The position numbers were made by a program, and so were the translations under genes. Below, piece after piece: positions 1-9,917 of a DNA stretch of 64,000 nucleotides (positions are counted from its first letter, which is position 1; every line of letters begins with the position of its first letter). This DNA is from Poa pratensis. Its lineage: Eukaryota; Streptophyta; Magnoliopsida; Poales; Poaceae. The stretch spans positions 47,060,758-47,124,757 of the forward strand of contig CAMZMU010000027.1 of NCBI GenBank assembly GCA_947311845.1. Reading direction: 5' to 3'. Under the pieces are notes generated by a model. It was given only the letters and a program-made list of their open reading frames with translations. It searched no databases and was not told the origin of the DNA.

Positions 1-1
1 T

Positions 2-289
2 GGCTGCCTTCTTCGCTGGATATGCCAACACAAGAACTTGAGCGAAGGAGACACCTACTCCGACGCCGAGGATTACGAGCCAGAAGACGAGGAATACGAA
101 ACAGAATCCGACGTCGAGGCCGAGCAAGGTGACGACGGTGAAACCCGCGAAGCAGAAACCGAGGCTTCTCCACAACCTGATGCCGAGGTTACTGCCGACG
201 TTGCCAGCACTTCCCAGGCTACCTCGGCTCCGGACGAAATCCCTGCTGCATCGGCTGCTGCCGACGTAATTCCTGATGCCTCGACCTGA
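2..289 (+). CDS. 3' end of antisense ORF of the Tat-type element
   Basis: The frame is open from base 2 and ends with a stop at 287-289, so this is the carboxy-terminal ~95 residues of a longer protein entering from the left. The visible part is very acidic, with repeated Glu/Asp stretches (for example AEDYEPEDEEYETESDVEAE), followed by an Ala/Pro/Ser-rich tail. It runs opposite to gag-pol and lies between the integrase and the expected 3' LTR. Grass Tat elements such as Grande and RIRE2 carry antisense ORFs in this place, often annotated as putative gypsy-type transposon proteins; assignment here rests on position and composition only. No internal ATG is needed because the true start is off-window. 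Function is unknown. Confidence 0.6.
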   Translation, partial: GCLLRWICQHKNLSEGDTYSDAEDYEPEDEEYETESDVEAEQGDDGETREAETEASPQPDAEVTADVASTSQATSAPDEIPAASAAADVIPDAST

Positions 290-1044
290 ACTTATGCTTG
301 GCCAAAAAACTTCATTAAATCCCCGGTATGCCGGGACGCAGATGTAATCAAACTTAAGTAGTTCCTTTGCTACCTCTATTACTATTATGCTCATTCGAAC
401 CATGCTTTTCTAAGCTTTATGTCGAATCCTTTTGAATGATTGCTCGAGTTTACTTTCGTGTTTACTATATTTGGCATTCTTTGCTCTTGTCTGCCATTCT
501 GGCGTTCGACAGTCGAGTCACAAGATTGTTGTTCATAGCATACAGTACTTGGTAAATTCCGAGGTATGTTTCAAAGTCATCCGACATAAAAAAGAAGTAA
601 AAACAGGGGTTAGTAAACGACATATGCCGAACTGTCTTTTTGGACCGAGTCCCCGAGTTCATTTTCATGTTTCCCATGTTCTTTCGTCTTTGCTCTTGAC
701 TGCCATGCTGGCGTTCGTCAGTCGAGTCACAAGATTAGTTACATAGCATACAGTACTTGAAGTTTGAGACGAGGTTCAAAATAGCTCGGCATACGAACGA
801 AGAAAGAGTACAAAAAAGAAACATGCAATCATAAGAGCGAGGCAGTCCCCGAGCTCACTCTCGAGGTGCCGAGTTTTATTTAAAGATCAGCCGAGGTACA
901 TACATTACTTCCTTCAACAGTAGAAGGGTCGGAGTAGAGCTACATTCCATGGACGCTGAAGCTCCAAATCGGGTCTGTCCAGCCCATCTCCCCTTGGTTC
1001 CTGTGCATCTATAAGATAGTATGAATCATTGTGCAGAGCTCGGC
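290..1044. other. Noncoding interval between antisense ORF and integrase
   Basis: No supportable coding frame. The interval contains an imperfect direct duplication: roughly 445-555 is repeated at 652-762, offset 209 bp, sharing the segments GCTCTTG-CTGCCAT-CTGGCGTTCG and CAGTCGAGTCACAAGATT. It probably represents the spacer and 3' untranslated part of the antisense transcript, and includes short overlapping frames that are not convincing genes. Confidence 0.6.
482..761. repeat. Imperfect direct repeat in Tat spacer (offset 209 bp)
   Basis: The ~70-bp block at 482-552 recurs at 691-761 with a few substitutions, including the shared ends AGCATACAGTACTTG. The copies are separated by ~140 bp. 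This looks like a local duplication within the noncoding spacer of the element. Confidence 0.75.
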
Positions 1045-2185
1045 TCACAATGTACGGTCCCTCCCATGGAGGTGACAACTTGTGCCGCCTTTACTGCGCT
1101 GCACAAGCCTCAGCACTAGGTCTCCTTCATTAAACTTTCGGGGTTTTACATGCCGGCTTTGATAGCGTCGGAGACCCTGCTGATATATTGCTGACCGAGA
1201 TAAGGCCAATTCTCTTGCTTCCTCAAGCAAATCTACAGCATCTTCCCGAGCTTCTTTAGCCTCGGCTTCTGTGTACATTGCCACTCTGGGCGCATCATAT
1301 TCAATGTCGGTTGGCAGCATTGCCTCGGCCCCATAGACCATGAAAAATGGCGTATAGCCAGTTGATCTGTTCGGTGTGGTCCTTAGACCCCACAGAACTG
1401 CTGGTATCTCATCGATCCAACACCCCGGTGTTTTCAACAGTGGTTCTATTAGCCGAGCTTTGATTCCGGCCAATACCAATGCATTTGACCTTTCTACTTG
1501 CCCATTAGCCTGTGGATGAGCCACCGAGGCTACATCAAGTCGAATTCCCTTACTCATGCAGAACCGAGCAAACTCTCCGACAGCAAAGTTCGTGCCGTTG
1601 TCTGTAATGATACTATGAGGATATCCATATCTCAGGATTATTTCCTTCAAAAAGGTCACTGCCGTATGACCATCCACCTTTCGGATTGGCTTCACCTCGA
1701 TCCACTTAGTGAATTTGTCCACCATCACCAGTATGTGAGTCATATTGCCTCGGGCTGGCTTGAATTCTCCCACCATGTCCAGACACCAAACTGCAAAGGG
1801 CCACGTGATAGGAATGGTTTGAGCGCCGAAGCTGGCATGTGCTGCTGCTTGGCGAACCTTTGGCACCCTTCACATTTCCGAACTATATCTTCTGCATCGG
1901 CATTGGCGGTGGGCCAATAGAACCCGTGCCGGAACACCTTGGCCACCAGAGCTCTTGTGCTGCAATGATGTCCACATTCTCCTTGGTGGATCTCTAAAAG
2001 CATCTCCTTGCCTTCAGCTGGTTCGACACATCCTGCAACACCTCGGTCACACTTCTCTTGTATAGCTCCTTGTTGATGATGGTGTATCCCTTAGCTCTCC
2101 TCTGGATTCTCCTTGCCTCGGTTGTATCACTTGGCAAACTTCCATCGGCTATGAAGTTCATGATCTGCTCCGCCCATTCCGGCAC
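1045..2185 (-). pseudogene. Integrase of Tat-type element, frameshifted
   Basis: Three overlapping minus-strand frames make up one integrase. 2185-1994 is the connector. 2003-1740 carries the HHCC zinc-binding module (HQGECGHH...CEGCQ). 1866-1045 carries the catalytic core with the DD35E triad: Asp in WCLDMVG, Asp in ITDNGTNF and Glu in GQVERSN, with 35 residues between the second Asp and the Glu, as expected for retroviral-type integrases. After the core comes a Glu/Ala-rich helix and the start of a carboxy-terminal domain, which breaks off near 1100. Frame changes near 1995 and between 1866 and 1740 mean a full protein cannot be made. In life it would insert the cDNA into chromosomal DNA. 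Confidence 0.9.
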
Positions 2186-2400
2186 TGGTGCAGAGGAAAA
2201 AGCCTCTCATCTATCTCCATTGGTTCGGTCGCCATGATCTCCTTCATGATTTCCTCCACCATTGCTCGGCCAGTCCCCGAGTGTTGGTGCGAAGTCCCCG
2301 GGTCAGACCCGAAGTTCCCATCATCTACTCCATAGGAAAGCTCCATCATTCCTCGGATACTGCGAAGCAGTCCCCGAGTCCGGCCAAACGCATCCGACGT

Positions 2401-3164
2401 CTACCTCCATAGGAATAGGCTCAGACTCCGAACTTGGCGGTAAGAAAATTGACTCGGAGTCAGGAGGGCTTGATTGAAGGAGTTCTCAAATGGTTCAGTG
2501 CTATCCCCGGTGGCACCGGTTCTTTGGATGAACCGAGCTTGACAATACGTCGGCGGCTTCATTCTCCCCCGAGGTATGTGCTTGTACTCACATCCTTCGA
2601 AGAACCCAGACACCTTTTGCACATGAAACCGATACAACTCCATGTTCGCATCCAATGCATCCCAAGTGCCGTGGATTGATGCACCACCAAAGCTGAATCG
2701 CCGAAGCATTCTATACGCCGGACACCTATCTCCTTTGCCACCTTGAGCCCATGGATCAGGGCCTCATACTCCGCCACGTTGTTCGACGCCGAGAAATGGA
2801 TTTGCAGCACATACTTCAACTGGTCTTGCTTCGGCGAGGTTAGGACTATGCCGGCACCTAATCCGACCTTGGTCTTGGACCCATCAAAGTGCATCTTCCA
2901 ATAATTATAGTCCGGCAAGGGCGGCTCATATTGCATCTCGGCCCAATCGCATAAAAAGTCCGGTAGCGCCTGCGACTTGATTGCATCTCGCCTTTCATAA
3001 TGCGGAGTATATGGAGATACCTCGATCGCCCATTTGGCAACTCGCCCAGTTGCGTCCTTGCATCCGATGATCTCCGAGATTGGAGCATCACATACCACCG
3101 TCATGGGATGCTCTTGGAAGTAATGCTTCAGTTTCTTAACCGCCAGGTATACTCCGTACGTCAT
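2401..3164 (-). pseudogene. Second (archaeal-type) RNase H of Tat element
   Basis: The frame 3164-2559 begins with the tail of the RT-linked RNase H (around HYFQEHPMTVVCD). It then enters a second RNase H fold containing MHFDGSKTKVGLGAGIV, then NNVAEYEALIHGL, then ECFGDSALVV: the Asp, Glu and Asp of the RNase H active site. A frame change near 2680-2700 moves the rest of the domain into the frame 2709-2401, where residues such as ANMELYRFHVQKV continue it; another break follows at HIPRG. Possession of two RNase H domains is known for Tat/Ogre elements. Between 2185 and 2401 only broken remnants of the linker remain. Confidence 0.85.
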
Positions 3165-4576
3165 CTTCTGGTAGTGGGGTAGTTTTGCTTCGACGTGGAT
3201 ATCACCTCGCTCAGGTAGTAGATTGGTCTCTGCACCGATTTGCCTCCTTCGTCTCGCTCCACCACCACTGCAACACTCACGACCCGGTTTGTAGCCGCAA
3301 TGTATATCAACATCGGTTCATTCTGCAAAGGGGACGCCAACACCGGAGCAGTGGACAACATCTTCTTCAGCTCATTGAACGCCGCGTCCGCCTGCGGGGT
3401 CCAAGTGAAACTGGTACTTTTCTTCATAAGTTGATACAATGGTAAGGCTTTTTCTCCTAGCCGACTTACAAACCGACTTAAAGATGCAAGGCATCCCGTG
3501 AACTTCTGCACATCTTTTAAACAGTTCGGCAACTTCATTCTTTCGATCGCTCGGATCTTAGCCGGGTTAACCTCTATACCTCGGCTTGATACGAGGAAAC
3601 CGAGCAATTTTCCAGCCGGGACACCAAAGGTGCACTTGTCCGGGTTAAGTTTCAACCGATACTTTCTTAAGTTTGCAAATGTCTCTTCGAGGTCTTCGAT
3701 GAGAGTATGCTTCTTTTTAGTTTTGATAACAATGTCATCAACATACACTTGCACATTCTTGCCCATTTGAGAGTGTAAGCACTTCTGCATACACCTTTGA
3801 TAAGTTGCCCCGGCATTTCTCAAACCGAAACACATGACACGATAGCAATACGCCCCATACGGGGTAATAAAGGCAGTCTTTATTTGATCATCAGTGTTCA
3901 GTGGGATCTGGTGAAAACCAGAATATGCATCAATAAAAGACAACAGCTCACATCCAGCCGTAGAATCGATCACTTGATCAATCCGAGGTAAAGGAAAGGG
4001 ATCCTTCGGGCACGCCTTGTTCAGGTTGGTGAAGTCAATGCACATGCGCCACACCTTGACTATCGCCGGTTCGTCCTTCTTTTTCTCCACGAGGACTGGA
4101 TTAGATATCCAGTCCGGATGCAGCACTTCCATGATGAAGCCTGCAGCCAGTAACTTCGCCAATTCTTCGAGTACCACCTTTCTTCGGTCATCTGAGAGCC
4201 GCCGCGTCGGTTGACGCACTGGTTTCACCTCTGGCCGAACAAACAAAGAGTGCTCTGCCAACTCCCTCGGAACACCTGGCAGGTCTTTAGCCGACCATGC
4301 AAAAATGTCCCGATTCTCACGGAGGAAGTGACAGAGCGCGCTTTCCTATTTCTCGTCCATGCCAGCACCAATGATGGCGAAACGCTCCGGGTTCTCCGAG
4401 TCCAGCGGGATTTTCTTGGTCTCCTTGGGCACCTCGAATGAAGCGCTCATGTCCGGAGTAATTAGTCCGGACATGCCGAGCTGAGTAGACTGCGCCATTG
4501 CCACCACCTTCTGAAGTTGCTTCTTCTCCGCCGCGATCACCAAGGACTCGGCTAAACTGATCCCGCCGAGGCACAT
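3161..4576 (-). pseudogene. Reverse transcriptase and first RNase H of Tat element
   Basis: The long frame 4261-3161 (366 codons) contains the RT fingers and palm: LVEKKKDE, RMCIDFTNLNKACPKD, FIDAYSGFHQI, and the catalytic YVDD near residues 173-176. The thumb/connection follows, with KCTFGV and LGFLVSSRGIEVNP, then the first RNase H (IYIAATNRVVSVAVV, YYLSEVISTSK). Upstream, the same frame continues through 4576-4346 as the protease-RT linker, but an in-frame TAG at 4346-4348 interrupts it. At the end the frame shifts by about 3161 into the next frame. The first RNase H begins IAA rather than the usual Asp-containing strand, which suggests further decay. The nominal start at 4261 is TTG and is not a true initiator. 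Confidence 0.92.
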
Positions 4577-7263
4577 TGCATAGCCTTCTTGTAGTCACCT
4601 GAAATGGTTATTATTCCCTTGGGCCCCGGCATTTTCATCTTTAGGTAGGCCACATGAGTGGAGATCATGAACTTGGCCAAGGCTGGCCTTCCCAGCAAGG
4701 CATGGTAAGGGCTCTGCAAGTCCACAACCTCGAACTCAAGACTTTCAACTCGGCTGTTATCTCGGGTACCAAAACCCACGTCGACCCAAATCTTTCCCAT
4801 AGGTGCACAAGAGACCCCGGGCACAATACCGTGAAATGTACAGCTGCTAGGCTGCAACTGGTTCGGTGAGTATCCCAGCTTGACCATTGTGTCTCGGTAC
4901 ATGATATTTATGGCACTCCCATTGTCCACCAAGACTCGGGTGAATCTCACATTGTTGGTCGGCCCACAGAACGTCGGATCCACCACCAGTGCATAGTTTC
5001 CAGGGCTCGGCATGATCCGAGGTGTATCTTGCCTGCTCCAAGTGATCTCTTGCTCGGACCAATTCATGTATTTCACCACTGCTGGAGTTACTGCATTCAC
5101 CTCCTTGGCACGCCTCAGCATACTCTTCTTATCAGTTGACTCAGTCACAAACACCACGTAACTCTGATGTACTTCCCTATAATCATTACCGGGGTTCTCA
5201 TACCTCTGATTCTCAAAGGACCACGTTTGGCTTTGGCCGGCACCACCGTTGTTGTTGTTGCCCTGGGCACTCACTGCATTCACCGGTTTCGCCTGCACCA
5301 TCTTCTGGTTTTGGGCCGCATGCACCGGGGTTGAATTTGCTCCGGTTAAGCTCTGATTCTGCGCCGCTATGGTCGGCTTATGCTGCTGCTGCGCGTTCGG
5401 ATATTGAGGTCTACGCCATTGGTTCGGTGGCCCACTCCGGTTTGTCCCAGCTTTCGCCCCTTCTGCAGCGGTTCGGTGATGAAAACTACACTGCAGAGTG
5501 GTATGGTTGGGTGTTTTGCCATTCCTGCCATGATAGATACATGGCCCATTCACCAATGACTCGTAAGTCACAGGTGGTCCGGCCTCCTGCCACTGCTTCG
5601 CACCACCGCCCTGACTCTGGTTCTGGTTCGGAGTCCATGCCTGACCCTCAGTCTTCGGTTTCTGGGCGCCTCCAGGTCCGGACTGACTTGGGTTTACAGC
5701 ATTGACTTGGAAATCTGGTTCTCTCCTCTTTTGCCCGAACTCTTGACGGTTATCAAACCTCGGTCCGTTGTTGCGATTGTTCATCGGATTCCTCCTGTTC
5801 CGGGCATTCCCATCCATCAGAGGCTGCATCGGATCGCCAAGGGCATAGGAATCAGCTATCCGAATCGTCTCGGCCAGAGTCTTTGGCATATCTCTCTGGA
5901 GCCTCTGCCACAACATGCTACCATACCGACATCCATCAGCGAACCACGCTATAGCCTGTGCTTCGATAACTCCTTCACAGGAGTTCCGAACATTGCTCCA
6001 CCGAGTCAAGAATTCTCGGTCAGTCTCATTGTCCTCCTGCTTGCACGCCTGCAAAAGCTGAGGTCGGTTTGGCCTCTTGTAAGTGCTGGCGAAGTTGCTA
6101 TTGAATGCCTCCTCTAAATCCAGCCAGCAATTGATGCTATTCTCCGGCAAATTGTTCAGCCAGATCCGAGCAGGACCTTCCAACATGTGCGGGAGATACC
6201 GGACCGCCCATCGGCGATTGCCCCCCGCAATGTATACTGCTGAAACATAATCAGCTAGCCAATCTTGCGGCTTGGTGCTCCCATTGTACGGCCTGGTACT
6301 CCGACCCAACTGAAACTGAGACACTGGTGGAGGTGGTTCCTTCATGATCCGAGGTCCAAAACACGCCGGACCAGGAGGGCCTTCCTCTTCCAACCTCTCG
6401 GACATGTAAATCCGATCTAGCTTGTATCGCGCGTCACCTGTAGGCAACGTCCGAGCTCCGATACGCTCTCCCAATGCACCATCCACTCTATAGAATCCAG
6501 CCCGCTCCATGGCTGAATTTCCATCATCATATCGGTCGCCACCTCGACCGACGCTCTTCGGCTGCGGAACATACTCCGGCTCTTGCTGATACTGCTCCTG
6601 CGGCCGGGGTTGCTGCTGATGCCTCGGGGGCTGAGGTGGTTTACCTCGGCCAGCCGACGCTGCTTGCCCACCGTTCTGATTTCCCTGAGCTGAACGGCCT
6701 TTAGCTCGGCTTGCATCACCTGGGCCGGGGTCTCCATTGGCTCGGCTAGCGTCACCGACCTTTTGCTTTCCAGCTAACACCGGATCGTACACTTGCAGCT
6801 GCATCTCCTTGTTCCGACCTGAAGTGACACTCCGGGCACGTTCGGCTCCTCCGACGTGTGGAGACGAGGCTTGCCCCTTGGACCCCTGGCTAACTGGCCT
6901 AATCGAATGGACCGCCTGCGAACCGCCAAGCCCGGCCTTGCGGAGGGCTTCATTTTGCTTGCTGGCCACATGCACTAACTCATTGAGCCGCTTCTGCTGC
7001 TCACGCCATGCATCTCCGGTCAACTCCGATAGCCCGGCCCTTACTGCTTCGGCTGCTCTAAGGTTCTTAGCTGGTGAACTATACACCGGCCTACCAGTAG
7101 CCGACCTGCTACTTGTTGCCTTAGTCGAGCTCGAGACTGCAGCCCTAACCATCTCCTCATAGAGGTCCTTGCCTCGGTTGAACAGAGCAGCTTTCTTACG
7201 CCGCACAACCGGAGTAAAACCATCCTCTATACCATGTGCAGCATTGTACTCCTTCTGCTCCAT
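4552..7263 (-). CDS. Gag-protease polyprotein of Tat element
   Basis: This is the longest intact frame of the element (903 codons). The amino-terminal third is Ser/Ala/Gln-rich and disordered. A retrotransposon gag domain follows at roughly residues 320-470 (RYLPHMLEGPARIWLNNLP, WFADGC, LAETIRIADSYA). Next is a long Asn/Gln/Pro-rich linker. A retropepsin-like aspartic protease lies near the end: the active-site strand reads LVDNGSAINIMY in place of the usual D-T/S-G, and the second signature is HALLGRPAL. No classical CCHC knuckle is evident. Gag would form cytoplasmic virus-like particles and the protease would cut the polyprotein. The ATG at 7263 probably is not the original start, because gag-like sequence continues upstream in other frames (7914-7227). 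Confidence 0.88.
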   Translation of the reverse strand: MEQKEYNAAHGIEDGFTPVVRRKKAALFNRGKDLYEEMVRAAVSSSTKATSSRSATGRPVYSSPAKNLRAAEAVRAGLSELTGDAWREQQKRLNELVHVASKQNEALRKAGLGGSQAVHSIRPVSQGSKGQASSPHVGGAERARSVTSGRNKEMQLQVYDPVLAGKQKVGDASRANGDPGPGDASRAKGRSAQGNQNGGQAASAGRGKPPQPPRHQQQPRPQEQYQQEPEYVPQPKSVGRGGDRYDDGNSAMERAGFYRVDGALGERIGARTLPTGDARYKLDRIYMSERLEEEGPPGPACFGPRIMKEPPPPVSQFQLGRSTRPYNGSTKPQDWLADYVSAVYIAGGNRRWAVRYLPHMLEGPARIWLNNLPENSINCWLDLEEAFNSNFASTYKRPNRPQLLQACKQEDNETDREFLTRWSNVRNSCEGVIEAQAIAWFADGCRYGSMLWQRLQRDMPKTLAETIRIADSYALGDPMQPLMDGNARNRRNPMNNRNNGPRFDNRQEFGQKRREPDFQVNAVNPSQSGPGGAQKPKTEGQAWTPNQNQSQGGGAKQWQEAGPPVTYESLVNGPCIYHGRNGKTPNHTTLQCSFHHRTAAEGAKAGTNRSGPPNQWRRPQYPNAQQQHKPTIAAQNQSLTGANSTPVHAAQNQKMVQAKPVNAVSAQGNNNNGGAGQSQTWSFENQRYENPGNDYREVHQSYVVFVTESTDKKSMLRRAKEVNAVTPAVVKYMNWSEQEITWSRQDTPRIMPSPGNYALVVDPTFCGPTNNVRFTRVLVDNGSAINIMYRDTMVKLGYSPNQLQPSSCTFHGIVPGVSCAPMGKIWVDVGFGTRDNSRVESLEFEVVDLQSPYHALLGRPALAKFMISTHVAYLKMKMPGPKGIITISGDYKKAMQCASAGSV

Positions 7264-7914
7264 ATCGAACTGCTGCTAGCCTCGGCCAGCAACCGAGCTT
7301 CTCTCATCACTCTCTGGCGCTCTGCCTCTAACCCGGCCACCGTATGCTCCACACTTGCCTCTACTGCGAGTGGCCGAGCTAACCTATCAACGATAGATTC
7401 TAAGGGAAATTCTTCCCTTGGCATGCCCAACTGCTCATTCTGACTAGGTTTCTCGTACGGAAACTTCGCCGCCCGACCTGATTTCTCAGGCAGCGCGTTG
7501 TGTCGCCTCCACCTCGGCTAGCGCGACTTTGCCAGCATCCGCCTTGCTAGCTGCAGGCTGGGTACCAGCCACCATCACCTCCACACACCTCGGAGGGCGA
7601 GTAACACGTTGGCCCAAAGCCGCCAGGAGTGGAGTTTCGTCGTCCACGAGCACCTGCTCCGGGTACTCGCGAACCACCTCGACAGCAACGTATGTGGGGA
7701 AACTGCCGAGCATCATGAGGAAACCATTGGTGGGGAAAGGCTTGCCGGCGAAGCACCCCGCATTGTCACTCACAAAGGCAAACTCGCCGATGTTGGCAAC
7801 AAGGCCAGAAAGAACACACTCAGAGGAGCCCGTCCGGATGGAAACTCCACCCAACGCCTCAATCTGCCCCACGGTGGGCGCCAACTGTCGTGGTGGGATC
7901 ACGGCAGATGCCAT
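7227..7914 (-). pseudogene. Broken amino-terminal part of gag
   Basis: Two minus-strand frames precede the main gag. 7914-7486 opens inside the LTR and reads across the primer-binding site; it stops at 7486. 7430-7227 is Glu/Ala/Arg-rich and helical (EAERQRVMREARLLAEAS) and overlaps the start of the 903-codon frame. The pieces are collinear with a single gag amino terminus interrupted by a stop near 7486 and a frame change near 7265. Alternatively the 7914 frame could be chance read-through of the leader, since it crosses the PBS. Confidence 0.55.
7866..7883 (-). other. Primer-binding site, tRNA-Lys type
   Basis: On the minus strand the 18 bases next to the LTR read TGGCGCCCACCGTGGGGC. This is complementary to the 3' end of plant tRNA-Lys including CCA, as I recall that tRNA. 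Two bases separate it from the LTR end at 7886. This is where minus-strand cDNA synthesis would be primed. Confidence 0.85.
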
Positions 7915-8826
7915 GGGTATGGCTTAGTTGGGGCCGAATGGTCGTTGGGGGAATCCGGGGAGGGTTTATGCACTCAAGATGTGCACAAGCAAGAACATGC
8001 AAGAAACCACAAGAACATGAACAAGAAGCCAAGAAAGCCAAGAACACAAAAGACACCACGATGTACCCAGGTTCGGGGCCTTCGTGAGGAAGTAAAACCC
8101 CTACTCCTGCCTTTCCTCTCTCAATATATCAGTGTAGTTCTCAGGTACAAGGTGCTCCTCGAGCTGTATGATGCTCCAAAGTGAGAGCTCTAGAGGAAGA
8201 TGAAACTATGAAGGGGGAAATGAGCTAGGGTTTTCGTTCCTCCCTGGAGGTAGAGATGCCGCATATATACACAGGCCGAAGTACATTTTTACCCCTGCCT
8301 ACAACTGACAATGGCATGGCCAAAAGGTAGAAGACAAGCCTCTGCCTCCTGCCAGCTCAACGGCCGGACTGTCAGGCCAGCCAGGCCTAGCTTTCCTCTT
8401 CCGGTCATACTTCAGTAGCCTGCCGAGGTCTAGCCTGTAGACCTTTCCCGAAATAGCCGAGTCAGCTCCTAGGCCCCCGAGCTTCCGGGAAACCCGTGGA
8501 CGGACCTCGCCGTCCTCTGAAGCCTCGGGCTACGAGCTCTGCGGCGCCCGTGACCTCTCTGACATGCCTCGATCCTTGCTGCCAACCTCGGATAACACTC
8601 CGGATCCTATACCTCGGTAGAGAATACCTTATTCCTGTGGTAGCTAGCTGACTGCCCGAGGTTGATACCTCGGAGGATATACCTCGGAGAACATACCTCG
8701 GACGTACACCTTACGTCGGATGACGCCTCCTGCGTCCTTGCTCAATCGCTACCTCGGACAGCTTTCTACCTTTACCTTACATGTCTTGACCTCATCATTA
8801 CCCTACCCGGGGGTAACCCCCCGACA
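7886..8826 (-). repeat. 5' LTR of Tat-type element (941 bp)
   Basis: The LTR is bounded by TGTCG at 7886 and CGACA ending at 8826, a 5-bp terminal inverted repeat with the canonical TG...CA ends. The primer-binding site lies two bases inside and host sequence (the Athila-type remnant) resumes at 8827. It is rich in repeated CCTCGG/CGAGG motifs. The base composition matches the rest of the element (GC-rich) and contrasts with the AT-rich DNA to its right. Confidence 0.88.
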
Positions 8827-9030
8827 TCATGTTCTGTGATTTTTTAGAATTTCGTACGGTGACTGACAGAAATTTGTTTCTGGACAGCAACTAAAAAAAT
8901 TTAACTTTTCTCCCATTAGAGGCTATTCTTGGCACAAAAACCCAAAATAAAAAGATACAAGAGAGTTGCTACAGAGGTAACAAAACCCAAAACTCAAGAA
9001 AAGCAAAAAGAAACAGAAAGTAAAAAATAA

Positions 9031-9078
9031 ATGGGTTGTCTCCCATAAACGCTTTTCTTTAATGCCTTTTAGCTAGGC
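9031..9078 (-). other. Conserved 48-bp noncoding box, copy 1
   Basis: On the minus strand this reads from GCCTAGCTAAAAGGC through GCGTTTATGGGAGACAACCC. Nearly identical 48-bp boxes are at 53109-53156 and 63791-63838, at the same relative place downstream of the ORFs. One base differs from GCGCTTATGGG here. Confidence 0.9.
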
Positions 9079-9824
9079 TTGATAGTTTTAATAATGCTCT
9101 CATAAAAATAGAAAATAAAGCAAAAGAGAGCATCAAGAGGCAAATATGAAACACATTTAAGTCTAACCCTCTTCCTATGCATAGGAACCTTATAAACAAA
9201 TAAATCCAGAAAGAATATAGTAACAAGCATATGAAGGTAAAACAAGAGTAGTTTTAAAATTTTCAACACAAAGAGAGGTGTTTTAGTGACATGAATTTTT
9301 TTACAACCATATTGTCCTTTCTCATAATAATTTTCAGTAGCATCATGAACAAACTCAACAATATAACTATCACATAAGGTATACTTTTCATGATCTACAA
9401 AAACATAATTTTTATTAAGCTCCAAAATAGTGGGATCAAAATTAATTAAGACCTCTCCAAACCCACTTTTTATAATATTATAACAAGATGATTGGTCACT
9501 CTCAAAATGTATGGGACTCCATCTAGCTAAAGTCAAGACCTCTCCAATCCCATTTTCAGTAGTAGTAGAATTAATATCATCAATCAACATAGGACCATCA
9601 TCTAGAGATTTGTCATAAAACAATTCTAAGCAAAACTCCTTATTACCATGCATTTTGATAATAGGAACAAATAGAGGATTATAATAAGATTTATCAAAAT
9701 AGCATGGATTATCATAAATAATAGTAGCATAATCATTTTCACAAGTTTCACTCATAGGGGCATCATGTCCATAAGCATAGCAAGCATCAGTTTTAACAAA
9801 AAAGGATTTTTCAAGAGAATCCAT
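9069..9824 (-). CDS. Retrotransposon ORF of unknown function with hydrophobic C-terminal segment
   Basis: A 251-codon frame rich in Asp, Asn and Tyr. Residues around 150-170 (SYIVEFVHDATENYYEKG) are conserved in the element at 50455, where the same peptide is scattered over broken frames (52700-52780). A strongly hydrophobic stretch follows (LKILKLLLFYLHMLVTIFFL), which could be a membrane segment, then a second hydrophobic patch near the end. The start codon at 9824 lies in a frame whose true beginning may be farther upstream. Athila elements are known to carry an env-like ORF with a membrane segment; whether this protein is such a thing cannot be decided from the sequence. It belongs to the non-pol part of the element. 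Confidence 0.5.
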   Translation of the reverse strand: MDSLEKSFFVKTDACYAYGHDAPMSETCENDYATIIYDNPCYFDKSYYNPLFVPIIKMHGNKEFCLELFYDKSLDDGPMLIDDINSTTTENGIGEVLTLARWSPIHFESDQSSCYNIIKSGFGEVLINFDPTILELNKNYVFVDHEKYTLCDSYIVEFVHDATENYYEKGQYGCKKIHVTKTPLFVLKILKLLLFYLHMLVTIFFLDLFVYKVPMHRKRVRLKCVSYLPLDALFCFIFYFYESIIKTIKPS

Positions 9825-9917
9825 AGGAACATAGCATTCATCCTCCTTTGGCGAGATTGGAGGGTAATCAAATAATATAAGAGTTGAGGAGTTACTATCA
9901 TTAGAAGGTGAGCATGG

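Larger units (their letters stand above)
1..8826 (-). mobile_element. Tat-lineage Ty3/gypsy LTR retrotransposon, decayed, 3' LTR off-window
   Basis: Reading leftwards from an LTR at 7886-8826 come a tRNA-Lys-type primer-binding site, gag, an aspartic protease, reverse transcriptase with its RNase H, a second RNase H, and an integrase. The order PR-RT-RH-IN marks Ty3/gypsy. The extra archaeal-type RNase H before the integrase is the hallmark of the Tat lineage. An acidic ORF lies on the opposite strand past the integrase (2-289), as in several grass Tat elements. Coding is broken by at least five frameshifts or stops, so this copy is not autonomous. The element sits in another retrotransposon remnant that resumes at 8827. 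Its 3' LTR and the left target duplication lie beyond base 1. Confidence 0.9.

Noticed and set aside
432..746. 104-codon plus-strand frame in the Tat spacer
   Set aside because: It overlaps a minus-strand frame of similar size and spans the direct repeat; no motif, probably chance.
5136..5705. 189-codon plus-strand frame opposite gag
   Set aside because: Mirror of the GC-rich gag frame; composition-driven.
7609..8184. 191-codon plus-strand frame over the Tat PBS and LTR
   Set aside because: Spans the LTR border and primer site; not a plausible gene.
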